NCBI GenBank assembly: GCA_050250915.1
Contig: JBFWNT010000018.1
Location: forward strand, 6,665-70,664
Direction of reading: 5' to 3'
Origin: Miltoncostaea sp050250915
GTDB taxonomy: Bacteria > Actinomycetota > Thermoleophilia > Miltoncostaeales > Miltoncostaeaceae
Length of the DNA: 64,000 bases
Under the pieces are notes generated by a model. It worked only from the letters and a program-made list of their open reading frames with translations. It had not been told where the DNA came from and did no database searches. Below are positions 7,015 through 15,700 of this stretch, piece after piece; positions within the stretch are counted from its first letter, which is position 1, and each line of letters starts with the position of its first letter. The position numbers and the translations under genes were made by a program.

Positions 7015-8642
7015 GCCTCCTCCGTCACCACGCCGTCCTCCACCCGGAGCCGGCGGGTGACCTCGACACGCTCGAGCATCCGGCGGTCGTGGGTCACCAG
7101 GAGCAGGGTGCCGGCGTAGTCGTCGAGCGCGTCCTCCAGCTGCTCGATCGCGGGGAGGTCCAGGTGGTTCGTGGGCTCGTCCAGCACCAGCAGGCTCGCC
7201 TCGCGGGCGGCCAGGGCCGCCATCAGGGCGCGGGTGCGTTCGCCCGGGGAGAGGTCGGCGGCGGGACGCTCGACGCGGTCGGCATCCAGCCCGAACTTGG
7301 CCAGCAGCGACCGCGCGTCCTGCGGTTCCAGGCCGCTGCCGCCCTGGCCCGTGAACGCGTCGATCAGGCGCGGCGCGCCGAGCATCGCGGTCCGCTCCTG
7401 GCCGATCTCGCCGGCCACCACCGACGGGCCCAGGCGCTGCGTCCCCTCGACGAGCGGCAGACGGCCCAGGAGGGCGCCGAGCAGGGTGCTCTTGCCACCT
7501 CCGTTCGGGCCCGTCACCACGATCCGGTCGCCGCGGCGCACGTGGAGGTCCACCGGGCCCAGGCGGAACGCCCCGCGGACGACGGCGGCGCCCTCGAGGT
7601 CGGCGACCGCCTCCCCGCCCCCGCCGCCCGCCAGGCGGAACTGAAGCCGCCAGCCCTCCCACGGCTTGTCCACCACCTCGAGGCGTGCGATCGCCCGCTC
7701 GGTGGCCCGCACCTTCGCCGCCTGCTGCTCCGACCGCTCCACCTTCATCGACCGGCCGACCCGGTCGTTGTCGCGCGCCTTGCGCTTCGCGTTGCGGACG
7801 CCCTCCTCCGACCACTGGCGCTGGCGCCGCACGCGATCCGCCAGACGGTCGCGCTCCGCGACGTAGCGGCCGTGGCGGGCGTAGGCCTGGTCGCGGGCGA
7901 CGTCGCGCTGGCGCACGTACTCGCTCCAGCCGCCGGCGTACTCCACCACCCCGTGGTCCGGCTCCGTGATCTCCACGATGCGGTGGGCGCAGCGGTCCAG
8001 GAACGCCCGGTCGTGAGAGACGGTCACGATCGCGCCCGGGTGGCGGTCGACGATCCGCTCCAGCAGGGCCAGCCCCGGCAGGTCCAGGTCGTTGGTGGGC
8101 TCGTCCAGCAGCAGCAGGTCCAGCCGCGCCAGCAGCAGCACCGCCAGGCCCACGCGGGCGGCCTGGCCGCCGGAGAGCGCCCGCATCGGCACGCCGATGC
8201 GGTCGGCGGGCAGGCCCACCTCGGCCATCGCGGCGCCGGCCCGGGCGGCCAGGTCGTCCCCGCCGAGGGCCAGGAACGCCTCCAGCGCGTCCGCGTGCTC
8301 CCCCGCCAGGGCGACGTCGCCGGCGAGCCGCGCGGTCAGGTCGTCCAGGTGCCGCTCCGCCGCCGCCACCCCGGTGCGCCGCGCCAGGTGCTCCCCCACC
8401 GTCTCGTCCGCCGGCGGCCGGCCGCGCTGGTCGAGCAGCCCCACCCGCAGCGTCGGCGGCGCCCGGTGCACCGCACCCTCGTCGGGCGCGAGCTCGCCCG
8501 CCATCACCCGCAGGAGCGTCGACTTGCCGATGCCGTTGGGGCCCACGACGCCGATGCGGGCGTCGTCGGGCACCAGCAGCGACACGCCGCCCAGCGCGAT
8601 GCGCGGGCCGAACGCGACCGTCACTCCCTCCAGGGTCAGCAC
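7011..8642 (-). CDS. ABC-F family ATPase (ribosome-associated), first copy
   Basis: 543-residue soluble protein with two nucleotide-binding domains and no membrane segment: Walker A GPNGIGKST and GPNGGGKST, signatures LSGGQAARVGLA and LSPGERTRALMA, Walker B DLLLLDEPTNDLDLP and LLVLDEPTNHLDLP. Between them (about residues 240-310) is the charged P-site tRNA interaction linker typical of ABC-F proteins, which act on the ribosome in translation rescue or ribosome-targeting antibiotic resistance. GTG start at 8642. Upstream, TATGCC-like sequence faces the promoter of the divergent peptidase. The second signature has Pro for Gly, a tolerated variation. A second, different ABC-F gene lies at 18,658-20,541. 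Confidence 0.92.
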   Translation of the reverse strand: MLTLEGVTVAFGPRIALGGVSLLVPDDARIGVVGPNGIGKSTLLRVMAGELAPDEGAVHRAPPTLRVGLLDQRGRPPADETVGEHLARRTGVAAAERHLDDLTARLAGDVALAGEHADALEAFLALGGDDLAARAGAAMAEVGLPADRIGVPMRALSGGQAARVGLAVLLLARLDLLLLDEPTNDLDLPGLALLERIVDRHPGAIVTVSHDRAFLDRCAHRIVEITEPDHGVVEYAGGWSEYVRQRDVARDQAYARHGRYVAERDRLADRVRRQRQWSEEGVRNAKRKARDNDRVGRSMKVERSEQQAAKVRATERAIARLEVVDKPWEGWRLQFRLAGGGGGEAVADLEGAAVVRGAFRLGPVDLHVRRGDRIVVTGPNGGGKSTLLGALLGRLPLVEGTQRLGPSVVAGEIGQERTAMLGAPRLIDAFTGQGGSGLEPQDARSLLAKFGLDADRVERPAADLSPGERTRALMAALAAREASLLVLDEPTNHLDLPAIEQLEDALDDYAGTLLLVTHDRRMLERVEVTRRLRVEDGVVTEEA

Positions 8643-8657
8643 GCCGTCACGGTGGCA

Positions 8658-8663
8658 TAAGCT
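8658..8663 (+). promoter_or_regulatory. -10 hexamer TAAGCT of the M42 peptidase gene
   Basis: TAAGCT ends 8 nt before the GTG at 8672. The opposite strand of the same few bases (around 8654-8660) offers a weaker TATGCC/TTATGC for the divergent ABC-F gene. Confidence 0.55.
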
Positions 8664-8671
8664 GCGCGGCC

Positions 8672-9724
8672 GTGGACGTCGACCTCCTCACCGCCCTCGC
8701 CGGAGCCCACGGGACGTCCGGCCAGGAGGACCGGGTCCGGGAGATCGTGCGCGCGCAGCTCGCGCCGGTGGTGGACCGGGTGGAGGTGGATCCGCTCGGC
8801 AACCTGACCGCCACGCGCGCCGGCGACGGCCCGCGCGTGATGCTGGCCGCCCACATGGACGAGATCGGGCTGATGGTGACCCACGTGGACGACCGCGGGT
8901 TCCTGCGCGTCATCCCGATCGGCGGGTGGGACGCCCGGACGCTGGTCGACCAGCGGGTGCTGGTGCGGGGCCGCGAGGACGTGGAGGGGGTCGTCGGCAC
9001 CACCCCCGTCCACCTGATCGACCCGAACGACCGGGGCAAGAACCTGAAGGTGACCGACCTCGCGATCGATGTCGGGCTCCCGGCGGACCAGGTGAAGGAG
9101 CTCGTGCGCCCCGGCGACACGGCCACGCGCATCCGGCCGCTCACGCGGCTCGGCGACCTGGTGACCGCGAAGAGCCTCGACGACCGCGTGGGCGTGTTCG
9201 TGATGATCGAGGCCGTGAAGGCCGCCGGCCGCTCGCCCGCGGAGCTGGTGGCGACCGCGACGGTGCAGGAGGAGGTGGGCCTGCGCGGCGCCCGGGTGGC
9301 CGCGTCCCGGGTGCGGCCGCAGATCGCCCTGGCCATCGACACCTGCCCCGCCGACGACGGCCCGGGCGGGAAGGTGGACGGCCCCACGACGAAGCTCGGG
9401 AGGGGCACGGCGATCCGGGTGATGGACGCCAGCGCCATCGGCTCCCGCGCGCTGGTCGACTTCCTCACCTCGCTGGCGCAGGAGCTCGACATCCCGCACC
9501 AGTTCCACGTCGCCGACCGCGGCGGCACCGACACCGGCAGCCTCCAGCTGTCGGGCGACGGCGCCATCGCGGGGTGCGTGTCGATCCCGACCCGCTACGT
9601 GCACTCCAGCGTGGAGGCGTGCCACCCCGACGACATCCAGGCGTCGATCGACCTGGTGGCGGCCTTCGTGGAGCGGATCGGCGAGCTGGGGATCCCGGCG
9701 CTGCCCGCGCCGGACACGCGCTAG
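8672..9724 (+). CDS. M42-family metallo-aminopeptidase / endoglucanase-like peptidase
   Basis: 350-residue cytosolic dinuclear zinc peptidase. Ligands seen in order: His in LAAHMDEIGLM, bridging Asp in AKSLDDRVG, Glu pair in VQEEVGLRGA (catalytic base and ligand), Asp in LAIDTCPADD and His in RYVHSSVE. The N-terminal LLTALAGAHGTSGQEDRVR is the usual start of the family. These enzymes form large tetrahedral complexes and trim peptides from the proteasome or other proteases. GTG start set by the leaderless promoter. The stop codon shares a CTAG with the stop of the convergent rhomboid gene. Confidence 0.92.
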   Translation: MDVDLLTALAGAHGTSGQEDRVREIVRAQLAPVVDRVEVDPLGNLTATRAGDGPRVMLAAHMDEIGLMVTHVDDRGFLRVIPIGGWDARTLVDQRVLVRGREDVEGVVGTTPVHLIDPNDRGKNLKVTDLAIDVGLPADQVKELVRPGDTATRIRPLTRLGDLVTAKSLDDRVGVFVMIEAVKAAGRSPAELVATATVQEEVGLRGARVAASRVRPQIALAIDTCPADDGPGGKVDGPTTKLGRGTAIRVMDASAIGSRALVDFLTSLAQELDIPHQFHVADRGGTDTGSLQLSGDGAIAGCVSIPTRYVHSSVEACHPDDIQASIDLVAAFVERIGELGIPALPAPDTR

Positions 9725-10596
9725 GCGACGGCGACCCCGACCACGACGGCGCCGACCACCAGGACGGCCGAGAGCGCCCACGCCTGGAGGCCCATCCGGG
9801 AGTACGCCAGGTGGCCCTTACCGAAGTCGGACAGGATGAAGCCGGCGGCGAGGCCGCCCAGGATGCCGCCGATGTGCCCGCCCACCGAGATGCCGGGCAG
9901 CGCGAACGTGATGACCAGGTTCAGCAGCAGCAGGGCGCCGACGCTGGATCCGAGGAGCGCCACCCCGCGCTGGCGCTCCAGCAGGAACAGGGCGGCCATC
10001 AGGCCGAACACCCCGCCGGAGGCCCCGATGGTGAGCGAGTCGGGGTTCACGAGCAGCGCGCCCGCCGACCCCCAGAGGATCGCCGCGAAGTAGATCACCA
10101 GCATCCGGGCGGCCCCGGCGTAGCGCTCCAGCGCGCCGCCGAGCACCCACAGCAGCCACATGTTGAACGCGATGTGGATCAGCCCGGCGTGCAGGAAGCC
10201 GGCCGTGACCATGCGATACCACTCGCCGTCGGCGACGGCGCCGGCGTAGAGGCCGCCGTCCTGGACGATCTGCGCGTCGCCGAGCCCGCGGACGGTGACG
10301 CCCTGGGCCATCTCCACCAGGAACACGAGGATGTTCACCACCACGAGCACCGTGGTGGCGATGGGGAGGTCGCCCCGCGCCTGGGCCACCCGCACCCGCG
10401 CCGCGGGCGTCGGGGTGGTGCGGGTGGAGCGGTCGCCGCGGGCGCACTCGGGGCACCGGACGCCCACCGCCGCCTGCGTCATGCACGACGTGCAGATCGG
10501 CCGCTCGCAGTTGGAGCAGCTCAGCAGCGTCTCGCGGTCGGGATGGCGGTAGCAGCGCATCACGTCCGGGGCGCTGGTCTCGGGGGGTGACGCCAT
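9721..10596 (-). CDS. rhomboid intramembrane serine protease with N-terminal zinc-binding domain
   Basis: 291 residues. Residues 14-52 hold a B-box-like Cys/His cluster (CYRHPDRETLLSCSNCERPIC, then C..C and CPEC). Six membrane helices follow. Catalytic Ser in LTIGASGGVFGLMAAL and catalytic His in SVGGHIGGILGGLAAGF; the loop HAGLIHIAFNMWLLW carries the conserved N of the rhomboid active site region. Rhomboids cleave single-pass membrane proteins within the bilayer; this B-box/rhomboid fusion is common in actinomycetes. ATG at 10596 with TACGAT 8 nt upstream. Tail-to-tail with the M42 peptidase through a shared CTAG. Confidence 0.93.
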   Translation of the reverse strand: MASPPETSAPDVMRCYRHPDRETLLSCSNCERPICTSCMTQAAVGVRCPECARGDRSTRTTPTPAARVRVAQARGDLPIATTVLVVVNILVFLVEMAQGVTVRGLGDAQIVQDGGLYAGAVADGEWYRMVTAGFLHAGLIHIAFNMWLLWVLGGALERYAGAARMLVIYFAAILWGSAGALLVNPDSLTIGASGGVFGLMAALFLLERQRGVALLGSSVGALLLLNLVITFALPGISVGGHIGGILGGLAAGFILSDFGKGHLAYSRMGLQAWALSAVLVVGAVVVGVAVA

Positions 10597-10604
10597 CCGC
10601 TCTG

Positions 10605-10610
10605 ATCGTA
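10605..10610 (-). promoter_or_regulatory. -10 hexamer TACGAT of the rhomboid gene
   Basis: Reverse-strand TACGAT ends 8 nt before the ATG at 10596; identical hexamer to the one before the DksA/TraR gene. Confidence 0.55.
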
Positions 10611-10721
10611 GCGGGGAGGTCGCGGACGGGTTGCCATGCGGTCACGGCCGTGGCACCCTCCCCGCCGATTCCCGATGAGCCGTCCGCCGTGACCCCGCGG
10701 GCAACGCGCGAAGGAGCGAGG

Positions 10722-11084
10722 TTGGTCGCGGCTGCTGATGTTGTGGGAGGCCCTGCGGCCCCGGACGGGGGGCTGCGCATCGACGTGGCCGCCGGCCCGG
10801 CCGGCCCCCGGCTGGTGTTCGTGGGTGACCTCGACCTGGCGGGGGTGGCCGCGGCGGACGCGGCGATCCGCGACGCCATGGCCGGGCCGGGCGAGGTGAC
10901 GATCGACCTCACCCGCCTCGAGTTCATCGGCAGCGAGGGGATCCGCGTGGTGCTGCGGGCGCGGGAGCGGGCCGACGCCGAGGGGCGCGGGCTGCGCGTG
11001 GCGGCGGGCGACGGCCCGGCGCGGCGGCTCATCGACATCCTGGGCCTGGCGGAGCGGCTCGGCGTGGACGGGGACCCCCGCTGA
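10722..11084 (+). CDS. STAS-domain protein (anti-sigma factor antagonist-like)
   Basis: 120 residues starting at TTG 10722, chosen because AAGGAG ends 5 nt upstream and the longer open frame to 10587 has no coding character. One STAS domain: strand RLVFVGDLDLAGV, then EVTIDLTRLEFIGSEGIRVVLRA, where the Ser in GSEG is at the position phosphorylated in SpoIIAA/RsbV-type antagonists. The family switches partner anti-sigma kinases or acts inside stressosome-like complexes. The stop overlaps the frame of the GAF-ANTAR gene, so the pair is coupled. A partner kinase is not in the window. Confidence 0.82.
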   Translation: MVAAADVVGGPAAPDGGLRIDVAAGPAGPRLVFVGDLDLAGVAAADAAIRDAMAGPGEVTIDLTRLEFIGSEGIRVVLRARERADAEGRGLRVAAGDGPARRLIDILGLAERLGVDGDPR

Positions 11085-11815
11085 CCGCCCTGGCCGGCCA
11101 CATCGCGCCGGACGCGCTGGCGTCGAGCCTGGACGCCCTGACGGGGCGCGGCGATCCCCCGACGTTCGAGGACGGCCTGGCGGCGGTCATCGACGCGGTC
11201 CGGATCCTGTTCGCCGTGACGGGGTGCGGGCTGATGCTGGTGGGCGACGACGGCGAGCTGCGGCACGTCGGCGCCACCGACGACGCCGCGCGGGCGCTCG
11301 AGTCGGCCCAGGAGGAGCTGGGCGAGGGCCCGTGCGTCGACTGCTTCGTGCTCGGCGAGACGGTCGCCACGCCTGACGTGATGTCCGACGCGCGCTGGAC
11401 GCGCCTGCCGGAGCGGATCCGGGGCCACGCGATCGGCGGCGTCCTGGGCACCCCGACCCTCCTCGGCGGGCAGCCCGTCGGGTCCCTCAACGTGTACCGG
11501 GACGGCCCCTACGACTGGGACGAGAGCGACGCGGCGGCCGTCGCGAGCTTCAACCTGGTCCTGGAGGGCCTGCTGGGTCGCGCGGTGGCGGCGCGCCGCG
11601 ACGAGCTCGTCGTGTCCCAGCTCCAGGGCGCCCTCGACCGGCGGGTGGTCATCGAACGGGCCGTCGGCGCCCTCATGGAGCGCCACCGCGTCTCGGCGGT
11701 CACGGCGTTCACGGCCCTCCGCCGCGCCGCGAGGGACCGGCGGGAGGCGGTCGCCCGCGTGGGCGCCGACGTCCTCGAGGGCGCCGACGTCCCCGTGGGG
11801 CACTCCCTCCGCTGA
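11081..11815 (+). CDS. GAF-ANTAR RNA-binding antiterminator
   Basis: 244 codons. The GAF domain spans about residues 30-165 (ILFAVTGCGLMLVGDDG, EELGEGPCVDCFVLGE, GVLGTPTLL, VGSLNVYRDGPY). The ANTAR domain (about 175-235) has ALDRRVVIERAVGALMER and the three-helix pattern with conserved AFTALRRAAR. GAF-ANTAR proteins bind paired hairpins in nascent RNA and block terminators when the GAF domain senses a signal. The first ATG/GTG/TTG in frame is GTG 11216, but the 45 codons before it read as a normal GAF N-terminus, so translation probably starts at CTG 11081, which overlaps the STAS stop (CTGA). The repeated hairpins just downstream are candidate targets. Confidence 0.82.
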   Translation: MTALAGHIAPDALASSLDALTGRGDPPTFEDGLAAVIDAVRILFAVTGCGLMLVGDDGELRHVGATDDAARALESAQEELGEGPCVDCFVLGETVATPDVMSDARWTRLPERIRGHAIGGVLGTPTLLGGQPVGSLNVYRDGPYDWDESDAAAVASFNLVLEGLLGRAVAARRDELVVSQLQGALDRRVVIERAVGALMERHRVSAVTAFTALRRAARDRREAVARVGADVLEGADVPVGHSLR

Positions 11816-11832
11816 CGGACGCCGGCCCCCGT

Positions 11833-12162
11833 CAGAACCCCTTCTGAAGGGTCCCGGTACCGCAGGCCGCCGATGGGGAGCCCCGTCCCGTCCCAACTGG
11901 GACTCCCGGTCAGCGCCAAGTGGGAAACGGACCCTCATCGAGGGCGGTGCACCGAGGGGGCCCACGCCGGTCTGTCGCCGCAGGGGCCGCCGCCGTCCCG
12001 ATTGGGACTCCCTGGTCTCAATTGCACCAGGGCTGCCCCGGCCTCGACATGACCTCGGACCAGAACCCCTTCAGTGAGGGGTTCCCGGCATGCCAGACCG
12101 CCACCGAACCGGACGCCGCGTCCCGAACCGAGTGTGACTCGCGGTCAGTCCCAAGTGGGAAA
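11833..12162. repeat. non-coding block with two imperfect ~100-nt repeats and GTCCC-loop-GGGAC hairpins
   Basis: The 380 nt after the GAF-ANTAR gene hold no plausible gene. Two related units occur: 11833-11927 and 12061-12162. Each begins CAGAACCCCTTC, forms a hairpin just after, and ends in a 42-nt segment (11886-11927 and 12121-12162) that is alike at most positions and finishes CCAAGTGGGAAA. Hairpins GTCCC-4 nt-GGGAC are at 11890-11903 and 11995-12008, with GTCCC-AAGT-GGGAA at 12148-12161 and a related half at 11915-11926. Another stem CCTGGT/ACCAGG is at 12011-12031. The 12-bp form TCCCRANTGGGA could equally be a protein-binding operator. The function is unknown. Confidence 0.6.
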
Positions 12163-12195
12163 TCCGGGACGGCGCCGACCGGGCGCCCTGCCCGG

Positions 12196-12558
12196 TCAGA
12201 TCAGGCGGCGGGGGCGGGCGTCACGGGCGTGCCTGCGCCGTGAGCGGCGCACCGCGATCAGGCTGAAGACCCCGGCGCCGACCAGGCCGATGGCGGTGCG
12301 GGTGGGGCTCACCCACCAGCAGACGCCGAGCACGCCGATGGTGAGGGCGGCGATCGCCAGGCGGGCCCGCAGGCGCAGCGCCCGCTCGGACCGACCCCTC
12401 GTCGGCACGGAGGCCTCGAAACGGGCGATCGCGAGCTGCTCCTCGAGGCTGCGGGCCCCGTGCGTCGCCGGCGGCGCGGACAGGTCGGCCCACCCCTCCC
12501 GGACGGCCACGTCGGCCACCAGCGCCAGCTCGTCGTCCGTGGGCATGCTGACGGTCAT
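12196..12558 (-). CDS. small membrane protein of unknown function
   Basis: About 120 residues: an acidic N-terminus (MTVSMPTDDELALVADVAV), a soluble helical stretch with SLEEQLAIARFEA, two adjacent hydrophobic helices (about residues 67-84 and 86-104) separated by SPTRTA, and a basic tail RRSRRRHARDARPRR. Starts at 12570, 12558 or 12546 are possible; 12558 is a compromise. It is divergent from the glutamate synthase gene. The much longer reverse-strand open frame that runs on through the glutamate synthase gene is an artefact of high GC. No family recognised. Confidence 0.55.
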   Translation of the reverse strand: MTVSMPTDDELALVADVAVREGWADLSAPPATHGARSLEEQLAIARFEASVPTRGRSERALRLRARLAIAALTIGVLGVCWWVSPTRTAIGLVGAGVFSLIAVRRSRRRHARDARPRRLI

Positions 12559-12611
12559 GTCCCCGCGCATCGGCCTGCACCCGGCGGACTTGAGGGATCC
12601 GTACCGGCGCG

Positions 12612-12640
12612 TTGACCTCCGCCTCCGCCATGGCAATACT
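12612..12640 (+). promoter_or_regulatory. sigma-70-type promoter of the glutamate synthase gene
   Basis: TTGACC (12612-12617), 17-nt spacer, AATACT (12635-12640). This is the best -35/-10 pair in the backbone part of the window and predicts a start near 12647 with a leader of about 68 nt. Confidence 0.65.
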
Positions 12641-12651
12641 GGCCCTTCGCA

Positions 12652-12673
12652 GCCGGCCCCGGGGTGGGCCGGC
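12652..12673 (+). promoter_or_regulatory. leader stem-loop before glutamate synthase
   Basis: Perfect 8-bp stem GCCGGCCC / GGGCCGGC with a 6-nt loop, in the predicted 5' leader between the promoter and the ATG at 12715. It could be an attenuator, a protein-binding site or an mRNA-stability element; no T-run follows, so it is not a standard terminator. Confidence 0.4.
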
Positions 12674-12714
12674 GTCAGCGTGTCCAGCCGGACCCCAGAC
12701 CGAGAGGCCCGCGC

Positions 12715-15700
12715 ATGACCGTACCGCCCCCGTTCGCCACCCAGCCGCCTGCCGGCCTCCCGGATCTGATCGAACACGACGCCTGCGCGCTCGCGGCCTT
12801 CGCGACGCGTGACGGCTCGCCGAGCCGACGCATGGTCGAGATCGCCCTGACGTCGCTCCAGATGATGGTCCACCGCTCCGGGAGCGTCGATGGCGAGGGT
12901 GACGGGAGCGGACTGCTCGTCGACCTCCCCCGGCCCCAGTGGCGCCGCCGCCTGGAGTCGGAGGGCCTCGACCCGGCCGCGGCCGACGACAAGGCCTTCA
13001 CGGTCGCCCACATCTTCTTCGACACCTCCGAGGACGCCGGGGCCCAGGTGCCGCGGATCGAGGAGATCCTGCGCGACCACGGCTTCCAGGTGCTGTGGAG
13101 CGGCGAGGGCACGGTCGACCGCTCGGCGCTCGGCCCCCGGGCGTCCGAGACGCCGCCGATCTTCTGGCAGATCGCCTGCCTGGCCGACGAGCCGGGTCCC
13201 GAGGCGTCCATGAACTGCTACCGGGCGATGGTGCACATCGAGCGCGACCTCACCTGTCACGTGGCGTCGTTCTCCGCGAACGACGCCGTCTACAAGGTGC
13301 AGGGCCAGCCCGAGGTGATCCCGCGCTTCTACCCGGAGATGGGCGAGGAGGACTTCGCCTCGGCGCGGATCATCGCCCACAACCGCTACTCCACGAACAC
13401 GTACCCCACGTTCAGCCGGGTGCAGCCGTTCTCGATCCTCGGCCACAACGGCGAGATCAACACCATCGCCCAGCTCCGCGAGCAGAGCGAGCAGCTCGGC
13501 CTGCCCATCTCGCGCCTCGGCTCCGACTCCCAGGACCTGAACCGCCTGCTCGAGGGCCTCATCTTCGAGAAGGGCCTGTCGCTGCTGGAGGCCGTCGAGT
13601 TCGCGCTCCCGCCGATCCTCGGCGAGGTGCACCGCCTGCCGGCGAAGCTCCAGGACCTCTACGTCCACTACCGCGAGGCGCTCGGCCCGTACGCGCAGGG
13701 CCCCGTGGCCCTCGCCTGCCGCGCGAAGGACGAGATGGTCTTCGCGGTCGACGCGATGGGCCTGCGCCCCCTGTGGTGGATCGAGACGGGCGACATGTAC
13801 GTCGTCTCGTCGGAGCCGGGGATCATCCCGGTGTCCGAGCTCACCCGTGACCCCGCCCCCCTCGCCCCCGGGGAGAAGGTGGCCCTGGTCGGCGACGCCG
13901 ACGGCGTGCCGCGGGTGCTCGACTACTGGGAGCTCCAGCGCGAGGTCTACAACCGCGCCAAGGGCCGCGGCGCGCTGCCCAGCGCCGAGACCCGCGCCCG
14001 CCTCGCCGGCGGCCTCGAGCCCGTCGCCGTCGAGGAGGTCCCCGACGACGACCTGGCCGAGCCGGAGCTCGAGCTGGAGACCCTGCTCGCCTCGGCGGGC
14101 TGGATCGAGAGCGACCGCCAGCAGCTCCAATTCCATGCCGACCGCGGCGCCGAGCCGATCGGCTCGCTCGGCTGGGACGGCCCCCTGGGCCCGTTCACCC
14201 CGGTCCCGATGCCGCTCTCCGACTACCTCCAGGAGACCGTCGCCGTCGTCACCAACCCGGCGATCGACCGCGAGCGCGAGGTGGAGCACTTCTCCACCCG
14301 CGTCGTGCTCGGCCGGCGGCCCCCCATCGAGGGCGTCGAGCCGGAGCCGCCGCAGCGCTGCGAGCTGCGCATGCCGATCATCCTCGGCGGGATGCGGCCC
14401 GGCACCACGCCGCTGTCGCTGCCGGAGATGCGCCGCGTGGCCGTGGGCCAGGGCGTCGCCTGCATGGAGGACGTGCTCGCCGCGTGGGACTGGCGCGCCG
14501 CCACCCTGCCCCTGCACTTCCCCGCCGACACGGGTGTCGCGGACCACCTGACGCACCTGGCGGAGGCCGCGGTCGCCGCCGTCCAGACCGGCGCCGAGCT
14601 GCTCGTGCTGAGCGACATGGCCGCCGGCCCGGACGACAAGGTGTGCGACCCGCACCTCGCCGTCGCCGCGGTCGACAAGGCCCTGCGCGAGGCCCGCAAG
14701 GACGACGGCTCCTCGTGGCGCCGCGACGCCAGCCTCGTGCTCCAGGCCGCCGGCATCCGCAACGTCCACGACGTGATGGTGGCCCTCGGCTTCGGCGCCC
14801 AGGCGCTGTGCCCCTACGCGATGATGGAGCGGGCGGTCAACGACTCGCCCGAGCCGTCGAAGGCCGCCACCAACGTGCTCGAGGGCCTCCAGAAGGGCAT
14901 GGAGAAGGTCCTCTCCACCCTCGGCATCCACGAGCTGCGCGGCTACGGCCGCCTGGTGTCCGCCATCGGCGTCGCGCCGGAGGTGCTCGACATCCTGGCG
15001 ATCCCGGGCTTCTGCGCCTCGGAGGGCCGCGGCCTGGACCTGGCGGCGCTCGACGCGCTGGCCGAGCAGGGCCGCGAGATCCGGGCGGGCGAGGAGAGCC
15101 CGTCGAAGGTGAAGCTGCCGCGGATGTACCCGAAGGTCTGGAAGGCGCTCGCCCGCGTGGCGAACGACGAGTGGACCTACGACGAGTACCGCGAGGCGCT
15201 CGACAAGCTCGAGGTGGAGCAGCCCGTGGCCCTCCGCCACGCCGTGCAGCCGCAGCTGGCGCCGGAGGCCGAGCGGGTCCCCGCCGACCAGGTCAGCTCC
15301 CGCGTCGGCGAGCACACGCTGCCGTTCCTGATCAGCTCCATGAGCTTCGGCTCCCAGGGCGAGACGGCGTTCCGCGCCTACGCCGAGGCCGCCGCGCAGG
15401 CCGACATGCTCTGCATGAACGGCGAGGGCGGCGAGATCCACGACATGTACGGCAAGTACCCGAAGCACCGGGGCCAGCAGATCGCCTCGGGCCGCTTCGG
15501 CGTGTCGTCGCTGCTGATCAACTCGTCCGAGTGGGTCGAGATCAAGATCGGCCAGGGCGCCAAGCCCGGCGAGGGCGGCCACCTGCCGGGGTCGAAGGTG
15601 ACCCAGGCGATCGCCGCCGCACGGAACGCGCAGGTGGGGTCGGACCTCATCAGCCCGTCCAACAACCACGACCTCTACTCCATCGAGGACCTGGCGCAGC

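Noticed and set aside
11833..12162. Possible CRISPR array
   Set aside because: Only two long imperfect units with variable spacing and no cas genes; hairpins and palindromes explain the repeats better.
12652..12673. Leader stem-loop of gltB as a known riboswitch
   Set aside because: A single short perfect stem has none of the conserved core of glutamine or other riboswitch classes; listed only as a stem-loop.
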